The notes beneath the pieces are model-generated. The model had not been told where the DNA came from. It worked only from the letters and a program-made list of their open reading frames with translations, and did no database searches. A stretch of DNA of 64,000 bases, taken from assembly GCA_017476005.1 (NCBI GenBank), contig JAFVEM010000004.1, forward strand, positions 1-64,000. Reading direction: 5' to 3'. Positions within the stretch are counted from its first letter, which is position 1. Each line of letters opens with the position of its first letter. Positions 51,384-59,826 of the stretch are shown here, one piece after another. This DNA comes from Selenomonadaceae bacterium. Lineage in GTDB: Bacteria; Bacillota; Negativicutes; Selenomonadales; Selenomonadaceae. The translations under genes and the position numbers were made by a program.

Positions 51384-52784
51384 TTATGCTTGGTATAACT
51401 TCACCAGCTCCTCGCCGGTTTTGTATATGTCCCCGGCTCCCATGGTGATTATTAAATCCCCCGGTTGGGCTATGGATTTCAGATAAGGAGCCAGGTCTTG
51501 ACGCTTGGCAATATAAATCGGGTCTTTGCCCGTCTGTTTTTTTACCTCCGCCGCAATGCTCTCGCCGGTAATGCCCGGAATTGGCGCTTCGCCGGCGCTG
51601 TAAATGTCGGTTAAAATCAGCAAATCCGCTGCTTGAAAAGCGCCGCCAAATTCCTGCCGTAAGAGTTTGGTGCGCGAGTACCGATGAGGCTGAAAAACGC
51701 AGATGAGGCGCGTGGGACTCGTTTGCCGCGCGGCTTTTAAGGTAGTGGCAATCTCCGTGGGGTGATGACCGTAGTCATCCACTATCCACACGCCCTTTTC
51801 CTTGCCTTTAGTTTCAAAGCGCCGTTTGGCGCCGTGAAAACTTTTAAGGCCGGCGGCAATTTCCGCTACGCTTTTGCCGATAATTAAGCCGGTGACGATG
51901 GTCGCCATGGCGTTTAACACGTTATGGCGGCCGGGAATGTTCAACTCCACATGACCTAGAATTTTTTCCGCGTGCAACACGTCAAAGGCAATCCCCACCT
52001 CATGTGGAGCGATGTTCACCGCCCGGTAGTCGGCCTCGAAGTCAATGGCGTAAGTGTGAACTGGGGAGGAAAGTTCGCCTTTCGCGGCGATTTCTCGCAG
52101 GATTTCATTCTCGGCGCACAAAACCGCCTGCCCTTCCGGCGTCACGTTGCCTAAGAACTCACGAAAGGCGGCGCGGATGTTCTCCAAGGTGCCGTAGTGG
52201 TCAAGATGGTCGTTCTCAATGTTGGTGACTACGGCGATATAGGGATGGAGTTTCACGAAAGACCCGTCGCTTTCGTCGGCCTCCGTGACCATGTACTCGC
52301 CGCTTCCCAATTTGCCGTTGGTGCCAAGGTCGGCCACCTCGCCACCGATAACGATGGTGGGCGAAAGTCCCATTTTCTCTAAGGTAACACCCAGCATGGA
52401 GGTGGTCGTGGTTTTTCCGTGGGAACCGGCTACGGCAATTCCCCTGTAGCGACCGTCATTCACCAGCGCCGCGTTAATATCGGAGCGATGGAGCTTAGGG
52501 ATTCCCAAGGCTTTGGCGGCTAAGACTTCGGGATTATCGTAGGGTATGGCAGTGGATACCACAATGGCATCCACCCCACGCACCTGCTCGCCGTCCTGTC
52601 CCAAATATATTTTTGCGCCGAGTTCGCGCAAATGCCGCAGTATCTCGGAGTCGGCGCGGTCGGAGCCGGAAATTTCGTAGCCCATTTCGGCCAGTACCTT
52701 GGCCAGAGGACTCATGCCGGCGCCGCCGATGCCCACAAAATGTATTTTTTTCATGCCCTTCAAGTCTTTAAGTTCCCTCAGCAA
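51384..52784 (-). CDS. murC: UDP-N-acetylmuramate--L-alanine ligase
   Basis: 466 residues of the Mur ligase family, adding L-Ala to UDP-MurNAc. Landmarks are KIHFVGIGGAGMSPLAKVL, the ATP-binding AVAGSHGKTTTTSML, TNIENDHLDHYG and DDYGHHPTEI. The start is TTG at 52784 with GGGAGG eight bases upstream; an internal ATG (MKKIHF) is possible. It follows murG by 24 bp. Confidence 0.95.
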   Translation of the reverse strand: MLRELKDLKGMKKIHFVGIGGAGMSPLAKVLAEMGYEISGSDRADSEILRHLRELGAKIYLGQDGEQVRGVDAIVVSTAIPYDNPEVLAAKALGIPKLHRSDINAALVNDGRYRGIAVAGSHGKTTTTSMLGVTLEKMGLSPTIVIGGEVADLGTNGKLGSGEYMVTEADESDGSFVKLHPYIAVVTNIENDHLDHYGTLENIRAAFREFLGNVTPEGQAVLCAENEILREIAAKGELSSPVHTYAIDFEADYRAVNIAPHEVGIAFDVLHAEKILGHVELNIPGRHNVLNAMATIVTGLIIGKSVAEIAAGLKSFHGAKRRFETKGKEKGVWIVDDYGHHPTEIATTLKAARQTSPTRLICVFQPHRYSRTKLLRQEFGGAFQAADLLILTDIYSAGEAPIPGITGESIAAEVKKQTGKDPIYIAKRQDLAPYLKSIAQPGDLIITMGAGDIYKTGEELVKLYQA

Positions 52785-52808
52785 TCATTATTCCTCCCAG
52801 CTGTATTC

Positions 52809-53924
52809 TCATTTTCTGGCTATCGACAAGGCCAGCTCGGCAATCGCTTTGGCCGCCTCGGGACGCCCTAAGGCGCGAGAGGCCGTGGCCATTTTTTGCA
52901 AGGCGTCCTCGCTGGGCAAAAGTTCTCCCAGTAACTCCCCCAAAGTTTTTCCCGTCAGCTCGCGATTCAAAATCACTCGCGCCGCCCCGGCTTTTTCCAG
53001 GGCGCGAGCGTTCAGTTCTTGATGATTTTCCGAGGCGTAGGGATAAGGCACGAGTATCGCCGGGATGCCTCGCGCCGTCAGTTCGGAAAGTCCCGTGGCT
53101 CCGGCGCGAAACACGGCCAAATCAGCCATGGCTAAGGCTAGCGGCATATCGTACAAATAAGGTTTTATCCTGATGTGGGGGAGGTTTTCCGGGTTCACGC
53201 CCTTGGCTTTTAATTGGGACATCACCCAGTCGTATTCGTTTTTCCCGGTGACATGAAGATATTGCGCTCCCAGATTGTTTTCTTTGGCCGCTGCCGCCAA
53301 GAAATCCACCATGGCTTGATTGATGGTGTGGGCGCCGCGACTGCCGCCGGAGACGAGAACAATTTTTTGGGCAGGGTCAAAACCGTATTCTTTCAAGCCG
53401 TCGCTTTTCTTAGCCGCCATAATGGCCGGGCGAATGGGGTTGCCGGTAAAAACAGTCTTTTGCGCCGGAAATTTGCCTACGGCACCTTCGGTACCCACGG
53501 CCACTTTGGTGACGAACCTAGCGAGAATCCGGTTGGTGATACCGGGAACCACATTTTGTTCTTGAATGAGGGTGGGGATTTGTCTAAGGCTCGCCGCTAG
53601 GAGTACCGGGCCGCAGACGTAGCCGCCGGTGCCGATTACTACGTCGGGTAAAAAGGCGTTGACTATCCCTGCGGCCTTGGCCACGCCTAACGCCGCTCGC
53701 CCCAGCCGGAAAAAATTTTTCAGGGTAAAGCGACGCTCCAGCCCCTGCAAATCGATGGTGGCAAAGGGAAGCCCCTCCTTAGGAACAATGTCGGCCTCCA
53801 GCCCCCGGGGCGTTCCCACATAAAGGAAACTAGCCTCCGGCGCCATTTCCCTTAAAGTATTGATGAGGGTAATGGCCGGGTAAATATGCCCTCCGGTGCC
53901 GCCTCCCGAGACAATGATTTTCAA
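52809..53924 (-). CDS. murG: Lipid II synthase MurG
   Basis: 371 residues. Transfers GlcNAc to lipid I at the inner face of the membrane. Landmarks are IIVSGGGTGGHIYPAITL, VIGTGGYVCGPVLLAA, LVSGGSRGAHTINQAM and AVFRAGATGLSELTARGIPA. TTG at 53924 overlaps the murD stop as TTGA. The ftsW gene often found between murD and murG is absent. Confidence 0.96.
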   Translation of the reverse strand: MKIIVSGGGTGGHIYPAITLINTLREMAPEASFLYVGTPRGLEADIVPKEGLPFATIDLQGLERRFTLKNFFRLGRAALGVAKAAGIVNAFLPDVVIGTGGYVCGPVLLAASLRQIPTLIQEQNVVPGITNRILARFVTKVAVGTEGAVGKFPAQKTVFTGNPIRPAIMAAKKSDGLKEYGFDPAQKIVLVSGGSRGAHTINQAMVDFLAAAAKENNLGAQYLHVTGKNEYDWVMSQLKAKGVNPENLPHIRIKPYLYDMPLALAMADLAVFRAGATGLSELTARGIPAILVPYPYASENHQELNARALEKAGAARVILNRELTGKTLGELLGELLPSEDALQKMATASRALGRPEAAKAIAELALSIARK

Positions 53925-55357
53925 ACTAAATTCCCCTTCGTTTCTGTCGCTACCGACACAAAACCCGGCAGCATCCCGGCAAGCCGTTTAAAATCCCGTC
54001 CCCGTTCCTCAAAACCGCCGTACATATCAAAACTGGCGCAAGCCGGGGAGAGCAACACTACCTGCGGCGCCTTGGCGAGTCCCGCGGCCAGCTCCACCGC
54101 TTTTTCCATGGAGTAACCTACCAAGTGAATGTGTTCCGCCGGGTAGCCTTGCTTTAGCGCCGCCTCCTTAAAACGCTGGGCGGCGTCGCCGATTAAAATC
54201 AGCTCCTCCACTCGCTCGACCGTAAGCTCCATGAAGGCGGTGAGATCCGTCATTTTGTCATCGCCACCGGCGAGGAGAATTATATGACCGGGAAAAGTGG
54301 CGAGCGCCTTAATGGCCGAATCGGTATTGGTGGCCTTGGAATCGTTATAAAAGGGTACGTCCCTAAGTTTCCCCACATACTCGATGCGATGCTCCACGCC
54401 GCGAAATTCCTTTAAGACCGGCGCCATTTTTTCCGGCTCGGCTCCGGCCAAAAAAGCCATGGCCGCCGCAGCCAAAGCGTTTTCTACGTTGTGGGCGCCT
54501 TTAATGCCCAGCTCCGCCACGGCGCAAAGCTCGTGCCGCTTCCCCTGCCATTTAAGCACCAACCGTTCGTTCTCGACGAAAGCCCCTTCGGGTAGCTCCT
54601 CTTTGCGGCTGAAGTAGCAAACTTGACATTTAGCTCGTTCTTTCATGGCGCGAGTGCGAGAATCATCGTAATTCAAGACGAGAAAATCAGCCGCCGTTTC
54701 CTCGGCAAAAATCCGCTCCTTCATGGCCTGATAAACTTCCATGGAACCATGTCTGAGGAGATGATCCGGCGTTACGTTGAGAATGGCGGACACATGAGGA
54801 TGAAACAGATGCGTGGCCTCCATTTGATAACTGGAAATCTCGGCGGCAATGCAGCCGCCTTCGCCTATCTCCAAAGCAACCTCGGAGAGCGGCACGCCGA
54901 TATTGCCCCCCACGCCCACTTTGGCATAACGAGTGGCGAGAAGTTTGCCCAAGAGGGTAGTGGTGGTGGTTTTTCCGTTAGTGCCGGTGACGGCGCAAAG
55001 GGGGGATTTAGCCAAGCGATAGGCCAATTCCACTTCGCTCAGAACCGGAATATTTTTTTCGAGAGCTTGCGCCACCAAGGGAATCCGTAGCGGCACCGCC
55101 GGCGAAAGGATAACGTGGGTCACGTCCGCGAGCAATTCTGCCGACTGTTTACCAAAAACAAGGCGCACGCCCATATCTTTTAATTCGGCCAAAGTAGGTA
55201 CGTCGCCCTTTAATTCGCTCTCTGCCTTAGCGTCGCTCAAAGTGACGGCAGCGCCCATTTGCCTCGCGATTTTCGCCGCCGCAAAACCGCTGATACCGGC
55301 GCCTATGACTAATACATTTTTTCCGTGAAAATTGAACGCTGGTAAGCTCACAGCCAT
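53921..55357 (-). CDS. murD: UDP-N-acetylmuramoylalanine--D-glutamate ligase
   Basis: 478 residues of the Mur ligase family, adding D-Glu. Landmarks are NVLVIGAGISGFAAAKIARQ, the ATP-binding AVTGTNGKTTTTTLLGKLL, LNVTPDHLLRHGS and YNDSKATNTDSAIKAL. ATG at 55357 has AAGGAGG upstream. It is the first visible gene of the cell-wall/division cluster; mraY and murF are not next to it here. Confidence 0.96.
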   Translation of the reverse strand: MAVSLPAFNFHGKNVLVIGAGISGFAAAKIARQMGAAVTLSDAKAESELKGDVPTLAELKDMGVRLVFGKQSAELLADVTHVILSPAVPLRIPLVAQALEKNIPVLSEVELAYRLAKSPLCAVTGTNGKTTTTTLLGKLLATRYAKVGVGGNIGVPLSEVALEIGEGGCIAAEISSYQMEATHLFHPHVSAILNVTPDHLLRHGSMEVYQAMKERIFAEETAADFLVLNYDDSRTRAMKERAKCQVCYFSRKEELPEGAFVENERLVLKWQGKRHELCAVAELGIKGAHNVENALAAAAMAFLAGAEPEKMAPVLKEFRGVEHRIEYVGKLRDVPFYNDSKATNTDSAIKALATFPGHIILLAGGDDKMTDLTAFMELTVERVEELILIGDAAQRFKEAALKQGYPAEHIHLVGYSMEKAVELAAGLAKAPQVVLLSPACASFDMYGGFEERGRDFKRLAGMLPGFVSVATETKGNLV

Positions 55358-55381
55358 ATTCTCAGCCTCCTTAGTTCGTAT

Positions 55382-55408
55382 AGCCTATACCAAAGCAGGG
55401 GGAAAGTC
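55382..55408 (-). promoter_or_regulatory. Possible murD promoter
   Basis: On the complement, TTGACT (about 55408-55403) with a TAGGCT about 17 bp downstream. The -10 is poor, but it is the best match before murD. Confidence 0.35.
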
Positions 55409-55422
55409 AAGCTACACCGTTT

Positions 55423-55475
55423 TATACTGGATAACGTTAGAGCTTTCCGCAGGAAAGTCTTACGTTATCCGTATA
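55423..55475. repeat. Long palindrome upstream of murD and glf
   Basis: GGATAACGTTAGAGCTTTCC (55429-55448) and GGAAAGTCTTACGTTATCC (55452-55470) pair around GCA with a one-base gap, and the flanks TATACT/GTATA extend it. No T-run follows, so it is more likely an operator, cruciform or small repeat than a terminator. Confidence 0.6.
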
Positions 55476-55508
55476 TACCGCGGACGAATTTTCCGAAAAA
55501 GGAATAGC

Positions 55509-55527
55509 TTTTCTTTCGCGAGTATAG
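55509..55527 (+). promoter_or_regulatory. TCGCGAGTATA element upstream of glf
   Basis: TTTTCTTTCGCGAGTATAG, identical over 19 nt to the complement at 44903-44885. A possible extended -10 for glf (TGT-TATAGT, 55560-55568) lies further downstream. Confidence 0.35.
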
Positions 55528-55631
55528 CGGCGGATTTTCTGGATTAGGTTGGCGACATGTGTTATAGTGAGCGCGGCAATGGCTTTACCTAGAAAATTCT
55601 TGGCCGGAAAGCCGGAAAGGATGATTTTAAT

Positions 55632-56735
55632 TTGTATGATTACTTGATAGTGGGCAGCGGCCTCTTTGGCGCCGTCGTGGCGCGAGAGCTGACGGATGCC
55701 GGGCGGAGGGTGCTGGTTTTAGAGCGGCGTGAACACACGGGGGGCAATGTTTATTGCGAGGAAAAAGAGGGCATAAATATCCATAAGTACGGCGCCCACA
55801 TTTTCCACACCTCTAATCGGGCTGTCTGGGATTACGTCAATCGCTTCGTGGAATTTAATAATTACGTCAATTCCCCGGTGGCGAATTTTAACGGCGAGCT
55901 TTACAACATGCCTTTTAACATGAACACCTTCAACAAACTCTGGGGGGTAACCACCCCGAAGGAGGCAGCCGCCAAAATTGACGAGCAGCGTAAGGTCATA
56001 GTGGGGGAGCCACGCAACCTAGAGGAACAGGCCATATCCTTGGTGGGGACGGATATTTATACCAAACTCATCAAAGGCTACACGGAAAAACAATGGGGCA
56101 GAAGTTGCGCCGAATTGCCGGCCTTTATCATTAAACGCTTGCCCGTGCGCTTTACCTTCGATAATAATTACTTTAGCGACCGTTACCAAGGCATCCCCAT
56201 CGGAGGATTTAATAAACTGGTAAATGGACTCCTAAGTGGTATCGAAGTCCGCGTCGGAATTGACTACAACAAAAGCCGTGAGGAATACGCCGAGGCGGCC
56301 GCAAAGGTGGTGTATAGCGGCGCCATTGACGAGTATTTTAATTATCGTTTAGGGGAGCTAACCTATCGCGGCCTCTGTTTTGAGACTGAGCGCTTCACCG
56401 AAGAAAATCATCAGGGAGTGGCGGTTATGAACTACACCGCCCGGGAAGTTCCTTACACGCGCAGTATCGAGCATAAACACTTTGAGTTCGGCACTCAGCC
56501 CGTTACCTACGTTACCAAAGAATATCCGGCCGATTGGCATCCGGGGGAGGAGGCCTATTACCCCCTAAACGACGCGAAAAATCAGGCGCTGTATCAAGAA
56601 TACGCCAAGCTGGCAAAGGGCGAAACCAATGTCATTTTCGGCGGCCGTTTGGCCGAGTATCGTTATTACGACATGGATGACGTGGTGGAACGAGGACTTA
56701 CTGTGAGCAAAGAACTTTTGGCCAAGACGATTTGA
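55632..56735 (+). CDS. glf: UDP-galactopyranose mutase
   Basis: 367 residues. Converts UDP-galactopyranose to UDP-galactofuranose for surface polysaccharide. Landmarks are the FAD-binding YLIVGSGLFGAVVARELTDA, NVYCEEKEGINIHKYGAHIF, YTEKQWGRS, LPVRFTFDNNYFSDRYQGIP and EHKHFEFG. The start is TTG at 55632 with AAGG upstream. It is a single-gene unit. Confidence 0.95.
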   Translation: MYDYLIVGSGLFGAVVARELTDAGRRVLVLERREHTGGNVYCEEKEGINIHKYGAHIFHTSNRAVWDYVNRFVEFNNYVNSPVANFNGELYNMPFNMNTFNKLWGVTTPKEAAAKIDEQRKVIVGEPRNLEEQAISLVGTDIYTKLIKGYTEKQWGRSCAELPAFIIKRLPVRFTFDNNYFSDRYQGIPIGGFNKLVNGLLSGIEVRVGIDYNKSREEYAEAAAKVVYSGAIDEYFNYRLGELTYRGLCFETERFTEENHQGVAVMNYTAREVPYTRSIEHKHFEFGTQPVTYVTKEYPADWHPGEEAYYPLNDAKNQALYQEYAKLAKGETNVIFGGRLAEYRYYDMDDVVERGLTVSKELLAKTI

Positions 56736-56742
56736 GTTAAAA

Positions 56743-56784
56743 AAAGCAGTAGATAAGCCGTTCCGGCTTGCCTACTGCTTTTAC
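56743..56784 (+). terminator. Terminator after glf
   Basis: AAAGCAGTAG (56743-56752) pairs with CTACTGCTTT (56772-56781), with an inner AAGCCG/CGGCTT stem, followed by TTAC. Confidence 0.75.
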
Positions 56785-56804
56785 ATTAAGCTCAGCAAAA
56801 AAAA

Positions 56805-56925
56805 TTTAAATCTCTTAATGGGTGCAGAGGAAATTATTTCCCCTGCTAGGGTTTGGGGCATAAGCAGACTCTTAGGGCACAAGCCCTTAGAGGTCGCTTA
56901 TACAAAGTAAAGCCCCAATATTTAT
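56805..56925. repeat. Modular GC hairpin repeat, copy 6, with nested palindrome
   Basis: Runs from AAATCTCTTAATGGGTGCAG through GAAATTATTTC and CCCTGCTAGGGTTTGGGGC to AAGCCCCAATATTTATTA. A 42-bp palindrome (56860-56901, ATAAGCAGACTCT...AGAGGTCGCTTAT) is placed in the loop of the final GGGGCA/AAGCCCC stem. Copy 4 has the same small palindrome in a different hairpin. Confidence 0.8.
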
Positions 56926-56932
56926 TACCATG

Positions 56933-57361
56933 CTATAAAGGCGTATCGCCATCCACCGCCGCCGCCAGCTCGGCCAACGTCACTGCTTTTAGCTCTGCCA
57001 GCATGGCCGCTTTGGCTTGCGCCAGCTTTGGCACCAAGACGCGCTGAATGCTGCGCCCCACCGGGCAGTTCGGATTAGGATGTTCCTGAAAATGGAACAA
57101 CTCCGCCTCATCCTCCACCGCCTGAAAAACGTCGCCCAGGGTAATATCCTTGGGATCTCTGGTTAAGGTCGCCCCACCGACGCCGGGAGTTACCGCTACC
57201 AATCCCGCGGCCTTGAGCCTGCCCAATATTTTGCGGATGATCACCGGATTGACATTGACGCTACCGGCCAGAAAAGTAGAGGTAGTCTTTTCCACCCCTT
57301 GAAATTTGTCAAGGCACAGCAAAACATGGGTGGCCACCGGCAAGCGAAAGGAAAATTGCAT
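56933..57361 (-). CDS. Rrf2-family transcriptional regulator
   Basis: 142 residues. The winged helix is typical (ATHVLLCLDKF, SVNVNPVIIRKILGRLKAAG, GVGGATLTRDPKDITLGDVF). Only one cysteine (NCPVG) is in the C-terminal region where iron-sulfur Rrf2 proteins have three, so it resembles the cluster-free YwnA-like group. It lies 7 bp after livF and is probably co-transcribed with the transporter it may control (inference). Confidence 0.88.
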   Translation of the reverse strand: MQFSFRLPVATHVLLCLDKFQGVEKTTSTFLAGSVNVNPVIIRKILGRLKAAGLVAVTPGVGGATLTRDPKDITLGDVFQAVEDEAELFHFQEHPNPNCPVGRSIQRVLVPKLAQAKAAMLAELKAVTLAELAAAVDGDTPL

Positions 57362-57368
57362 ATTTATC

Positions 57369-58085
57369 TCATCCCCCCAGATACGCTTTTCTCACTTCCT
57401 CGCTGGCGGCGAGGGTTTTAGCCGCGCCCTGCAAGGTAATGCGACCCGTTTCCAAAACGTAGGCGCGGTGGGCGATGGAAAGCGCCATGTTGGCGTTTTG
57501 CTCCACCAAAAGAATGGTAGTGCCGGCGCGGTTGATGTCTTGAATGATGGAGAAAATTTCTTTGATGAGGAGGGGAGCAAGCCCCATGGAAGGCTCGTCC
57601 AAAAGGAGTAGCTGGGGGCGGCTCATGAGAGCGCGTCCCATGGCCAGCATTTGTTGCTCGCCGCCGGAGAGAGTACCGGCCAGTTGCTTTTTCCGTTCCT
57701 CCAACCGGGGAAAACGGGTGAAGACCATATTGATGTCCTCGGCGATACCCTCTTTATCGTCGCGAATAAAGGCGCCCAGCTCCAAATTTTCCATGACCGT
57801 CATTTCCGCAAATATACGTCGCCCCTCCGGGACTTGAGAAATGCCCTTTTTGACGATTTCATGAGCGGCCAAATGGGCGATGTTTTCCCCTCGAAAACTT
57901 ATGGCGCCGGACTTAGACCGGAGAAGCCCGGATACCGTGCGGAGGGTGGTGGATTTGCCAGCGCCGTTGGCGCCAATCAGCGTTACAATTTCGCCTTTAT
58001 TTACCTCCAGACTTACCCCCTTGAGAGCGTGAATGGCGCCGTAGTAAACGTTAATGTCTTTGATGACCAGCAAACTTTCCGCCAT
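57369..58085 (-). CDS. livF: Branched-chain amino acid ABC transporter ATPase LivF
   Basis: About 238 residues. Walker A is GANGAGKST, signature LSGGEQQMLAMGRAL, Walker B LLLLDEPSMGLAP. The GLLRSKSGAISFRGE stretch is LivF-like. ATG at 58085 with AGAGGAG upstream is chosen over an upstream in-frame start. It follows livG by 4 bp. Confidence 0.93.
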   Translation of the reverse strand: MAESLLVIKDINVYYGAIHALKGVSLEVNKGEIVTLIGANGAGKSTTLRTVSGLLRSKSGAISFRGENIAHLAAHEIVKKGISQVPEGRRIFAEMTVMENLELGAFIRDDKEGIAEDINMVFTRFPRLEERKKQLAGTLSGGEQQMLAMGRALMSRPQLLLLDEPSMGLAPLLIKEIFSIIQDINRAGTTILLVEQNANMALSIAHRAYVLETGRITLQGAAKTLAASEEVRKAYLGG

Positions 58086-58089
58086 CTGC

Positions 58090-58863
58090 TCACTCCTCTC
58101 CGCCCAAATAGGCTTTGATAACATCGGGATTAGTCTGTATCTCCTGCGGCGTGCCGCTGGCGATTACCATGCCGTATTCCAAAACGTAAATGCGCTCGCA
58201 AATCCCCATGACAAGGCTCATATCATGCTCAATGAGCAGTACCGTCAACTTAAACTCGTCTCGCACCCAACGAATCATGTCCATCAGTTCCTTGGTCTCT
58301 TGAGGATTCATGCCGGCGGCCGGTTCGTCTAGGAGCAGGAGCTTGGGCTGGGTGGCGAGGGCGCGAGCTATCTCCAGTCGCCGTTGGGCGCCGTAGGGAA
58401 GTTCTCTGGCCAATTCGTAAGCGTGGGATTCCAGCTTGAAAATCGATAGCAACCTGAGACTTTCCTCCTCCACCGCCGTTTCTTCTGTTAGATAGCGGCC
58501 AACTCTGAGTACCGCCTCCCCCAAGCCGTATTTGATGCGGCTGTGGTGGGCGATTTTGACGTTGTCCAAAACACTTAGCTCGGAAAAGAGGCGGATGTTT
58601 TGAAAGGTGCGAGCAATGCCTTGTTGGGTAATCTCGTGGGGCTTTAGGCCAACGATGCTTTTTCCGGCAAAACTGATGGTGCCGGAGGTGGGTTTATAAA
58701 CCCCGGTGAAGAGGTTAAAGGCGGTGGTTTTCCCGGCGCCGTTAGGGCCGATAAGTCCCACCAGTTCCCCCTCGTTAATGTAAAAATTAAAATCAGACAC
58801 GGCCTTTAAGCCGCCAAAGACTTCGGAAACATTTTCCGCCCGGAGCAGTTCTTGTTTTTTCAT
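58090..58863 (-). CDS. livG: Branched-chain amino acid ABC transporter ATPase LivG
   Basis: 257 residues. Walker A is GPNGAGKTT, signature LPYGAQRRLEIARAL, Walker B LLLLDEPAAGMNP, with the long LivG-type linker (LRLLSIFKLESHAYELAREL). Its ATG overlaps the livM stop as ATGA. Confidence 0.93.
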   Translation of the reverse strand: MKKQELLRAENVSEVFGGLKAVSDFNFYINEGELVGLIGPNGAGKTTAFNLFTGVYKPTSGTISFAGKSIVGLKPHEITQQGIARTFQNIRLFSELSVLDNVKIAHHSRIKYGLGEAVLRVGRYLTEETAVEEESLRLLSIFKLESHAYELARELPYGAQRRLEIARALATQPKLLLLDEPAAGMNPQETKELMDMIRWVRDEFKLTVLLIEHDMSLVMGICERIYVLEYGMVIASGTPQEIQTNPDVIKAYLGGEE

Positions 58864-59816
58864 CTTTTAGCCCTCTCCTTGCGCAGAAAAAATTCTCGCC
58901 ACGGCCCAAGGTGGGTTATTTCCACATAGCCAAAGAGTCCCTGCGGTCGATAAAACATCAAGAGGATTAACAGGAGCGCGAAGATAATCATACGGAACTC
59001 CGGGACACTGGCCAGCGCCGCCGAAATGAAGGTGACGAAAAAAGCGCCGGCAATAGCTCCCGTAAGCGACCCTAAGCCGCCCAGCACCACCATGATGAGA
59101 TAATTAAAGGACTGCATGAAGGTAAAGGAGGCGGGGCTGATGATGTAAAACATATGGGCAAAGAGTCCCCCGGCGATACCGGCGAAGCCGGCTCCGATGG
59201 TAAAGGCCATGACCTTGTATTTCGTGGTGTTTATTCCCATAGCTTCGGCGGCGATTTCGTTTTCGCGAATGGCGATGCACGCCCGGCCATGGGTAGAGTT
59301 GACGAAATTTTTGATAAAGAACAAGGTAAGGAGCATGAAACCAAAGACCCAAGCAAAGGTAGTGTGATGAGGGATGCCCTTAAACCCGGCGGCGCCGCCT
59401 ACATAAGGAATATTCATGATGACGATGCGGATAATTTCTCCTAAGCCCAAAGTAGCTATAGCCAGATAATCCCCCTTGAGCCTCAAGGTGGGGAGGCCGA
59501 TGAGAAATCCCAGGAGACCGGCCATAACGCCGCCAACTAACAGCGCCGGCACAAAGGGTACCTGAAAATTCGTGGTTAAGACCACGCTGACATAGGCGCC
59601 CACCGCCATGAACCCGGCGTGTCCCAAGGAAAATTGCCCGGTGTAGCCGTTGATAAGGTTGAGGCTGGCGGCGAGGATTATGTTAATACCGATAATGGTA
59701 ATGTTTAATTGCCAAAAGGAACCGATGATTTTAGCCGCCATTAAACCTTGGAGCAGGGCAAAGACGATTAGCCCCAAGGCCAAAAACATTAAATCCTGTT
59801 TGCGTAAATTTTTCAC
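58860..59816 (-). CDS. livM: Branched-chain amino acid ABC transporter permease LivM
   Basis: 318 residues with about nine hydrophobic segments. Family motifs are ASLNLINGYTGQFSLGHAGF, GLPTLRLKGDYLAIATLGLG and EIAAEAMGINTTKYKVMAF. The start is GTG at 59816. It follows livH by 10 bp. Confidence 0.93.
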   Translation of the reverse strand: MKNLRKQDLMFLALGLIVFALLQGLMAAKIIGSFWQLNITIIGINIILAASLNLINGYTGQFSLGHAGFMAVGAYVSVVLTTNFQVPFVPALLVGGVMAGLLGFLIGLPTLRLKGDYLAIATLGLGEIIRIVIMNIPYVGGAAGFKGIPHHTTFAWVFGFMLLTLFFIKNFVNSTHGRACIAIRENEIAAEAMGINTTKYKVMAFTIGAGFAGIAGGLFAHMFYIISPASFTFMQSFNYLIMVVLGGLGSLTGAIAGAFFVTFISAALASVPEFRMIIFALLLILLMFYRPQGLFGYVEITHLGPWREFFLRKERAKR

Positions 59817-59826
59817 CGCGCCTCAC

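Noticed and set aside
22997-56925. CRISPR array
   Set aside because: The repeats are scattered palindromes without regular spacers or cas genes.
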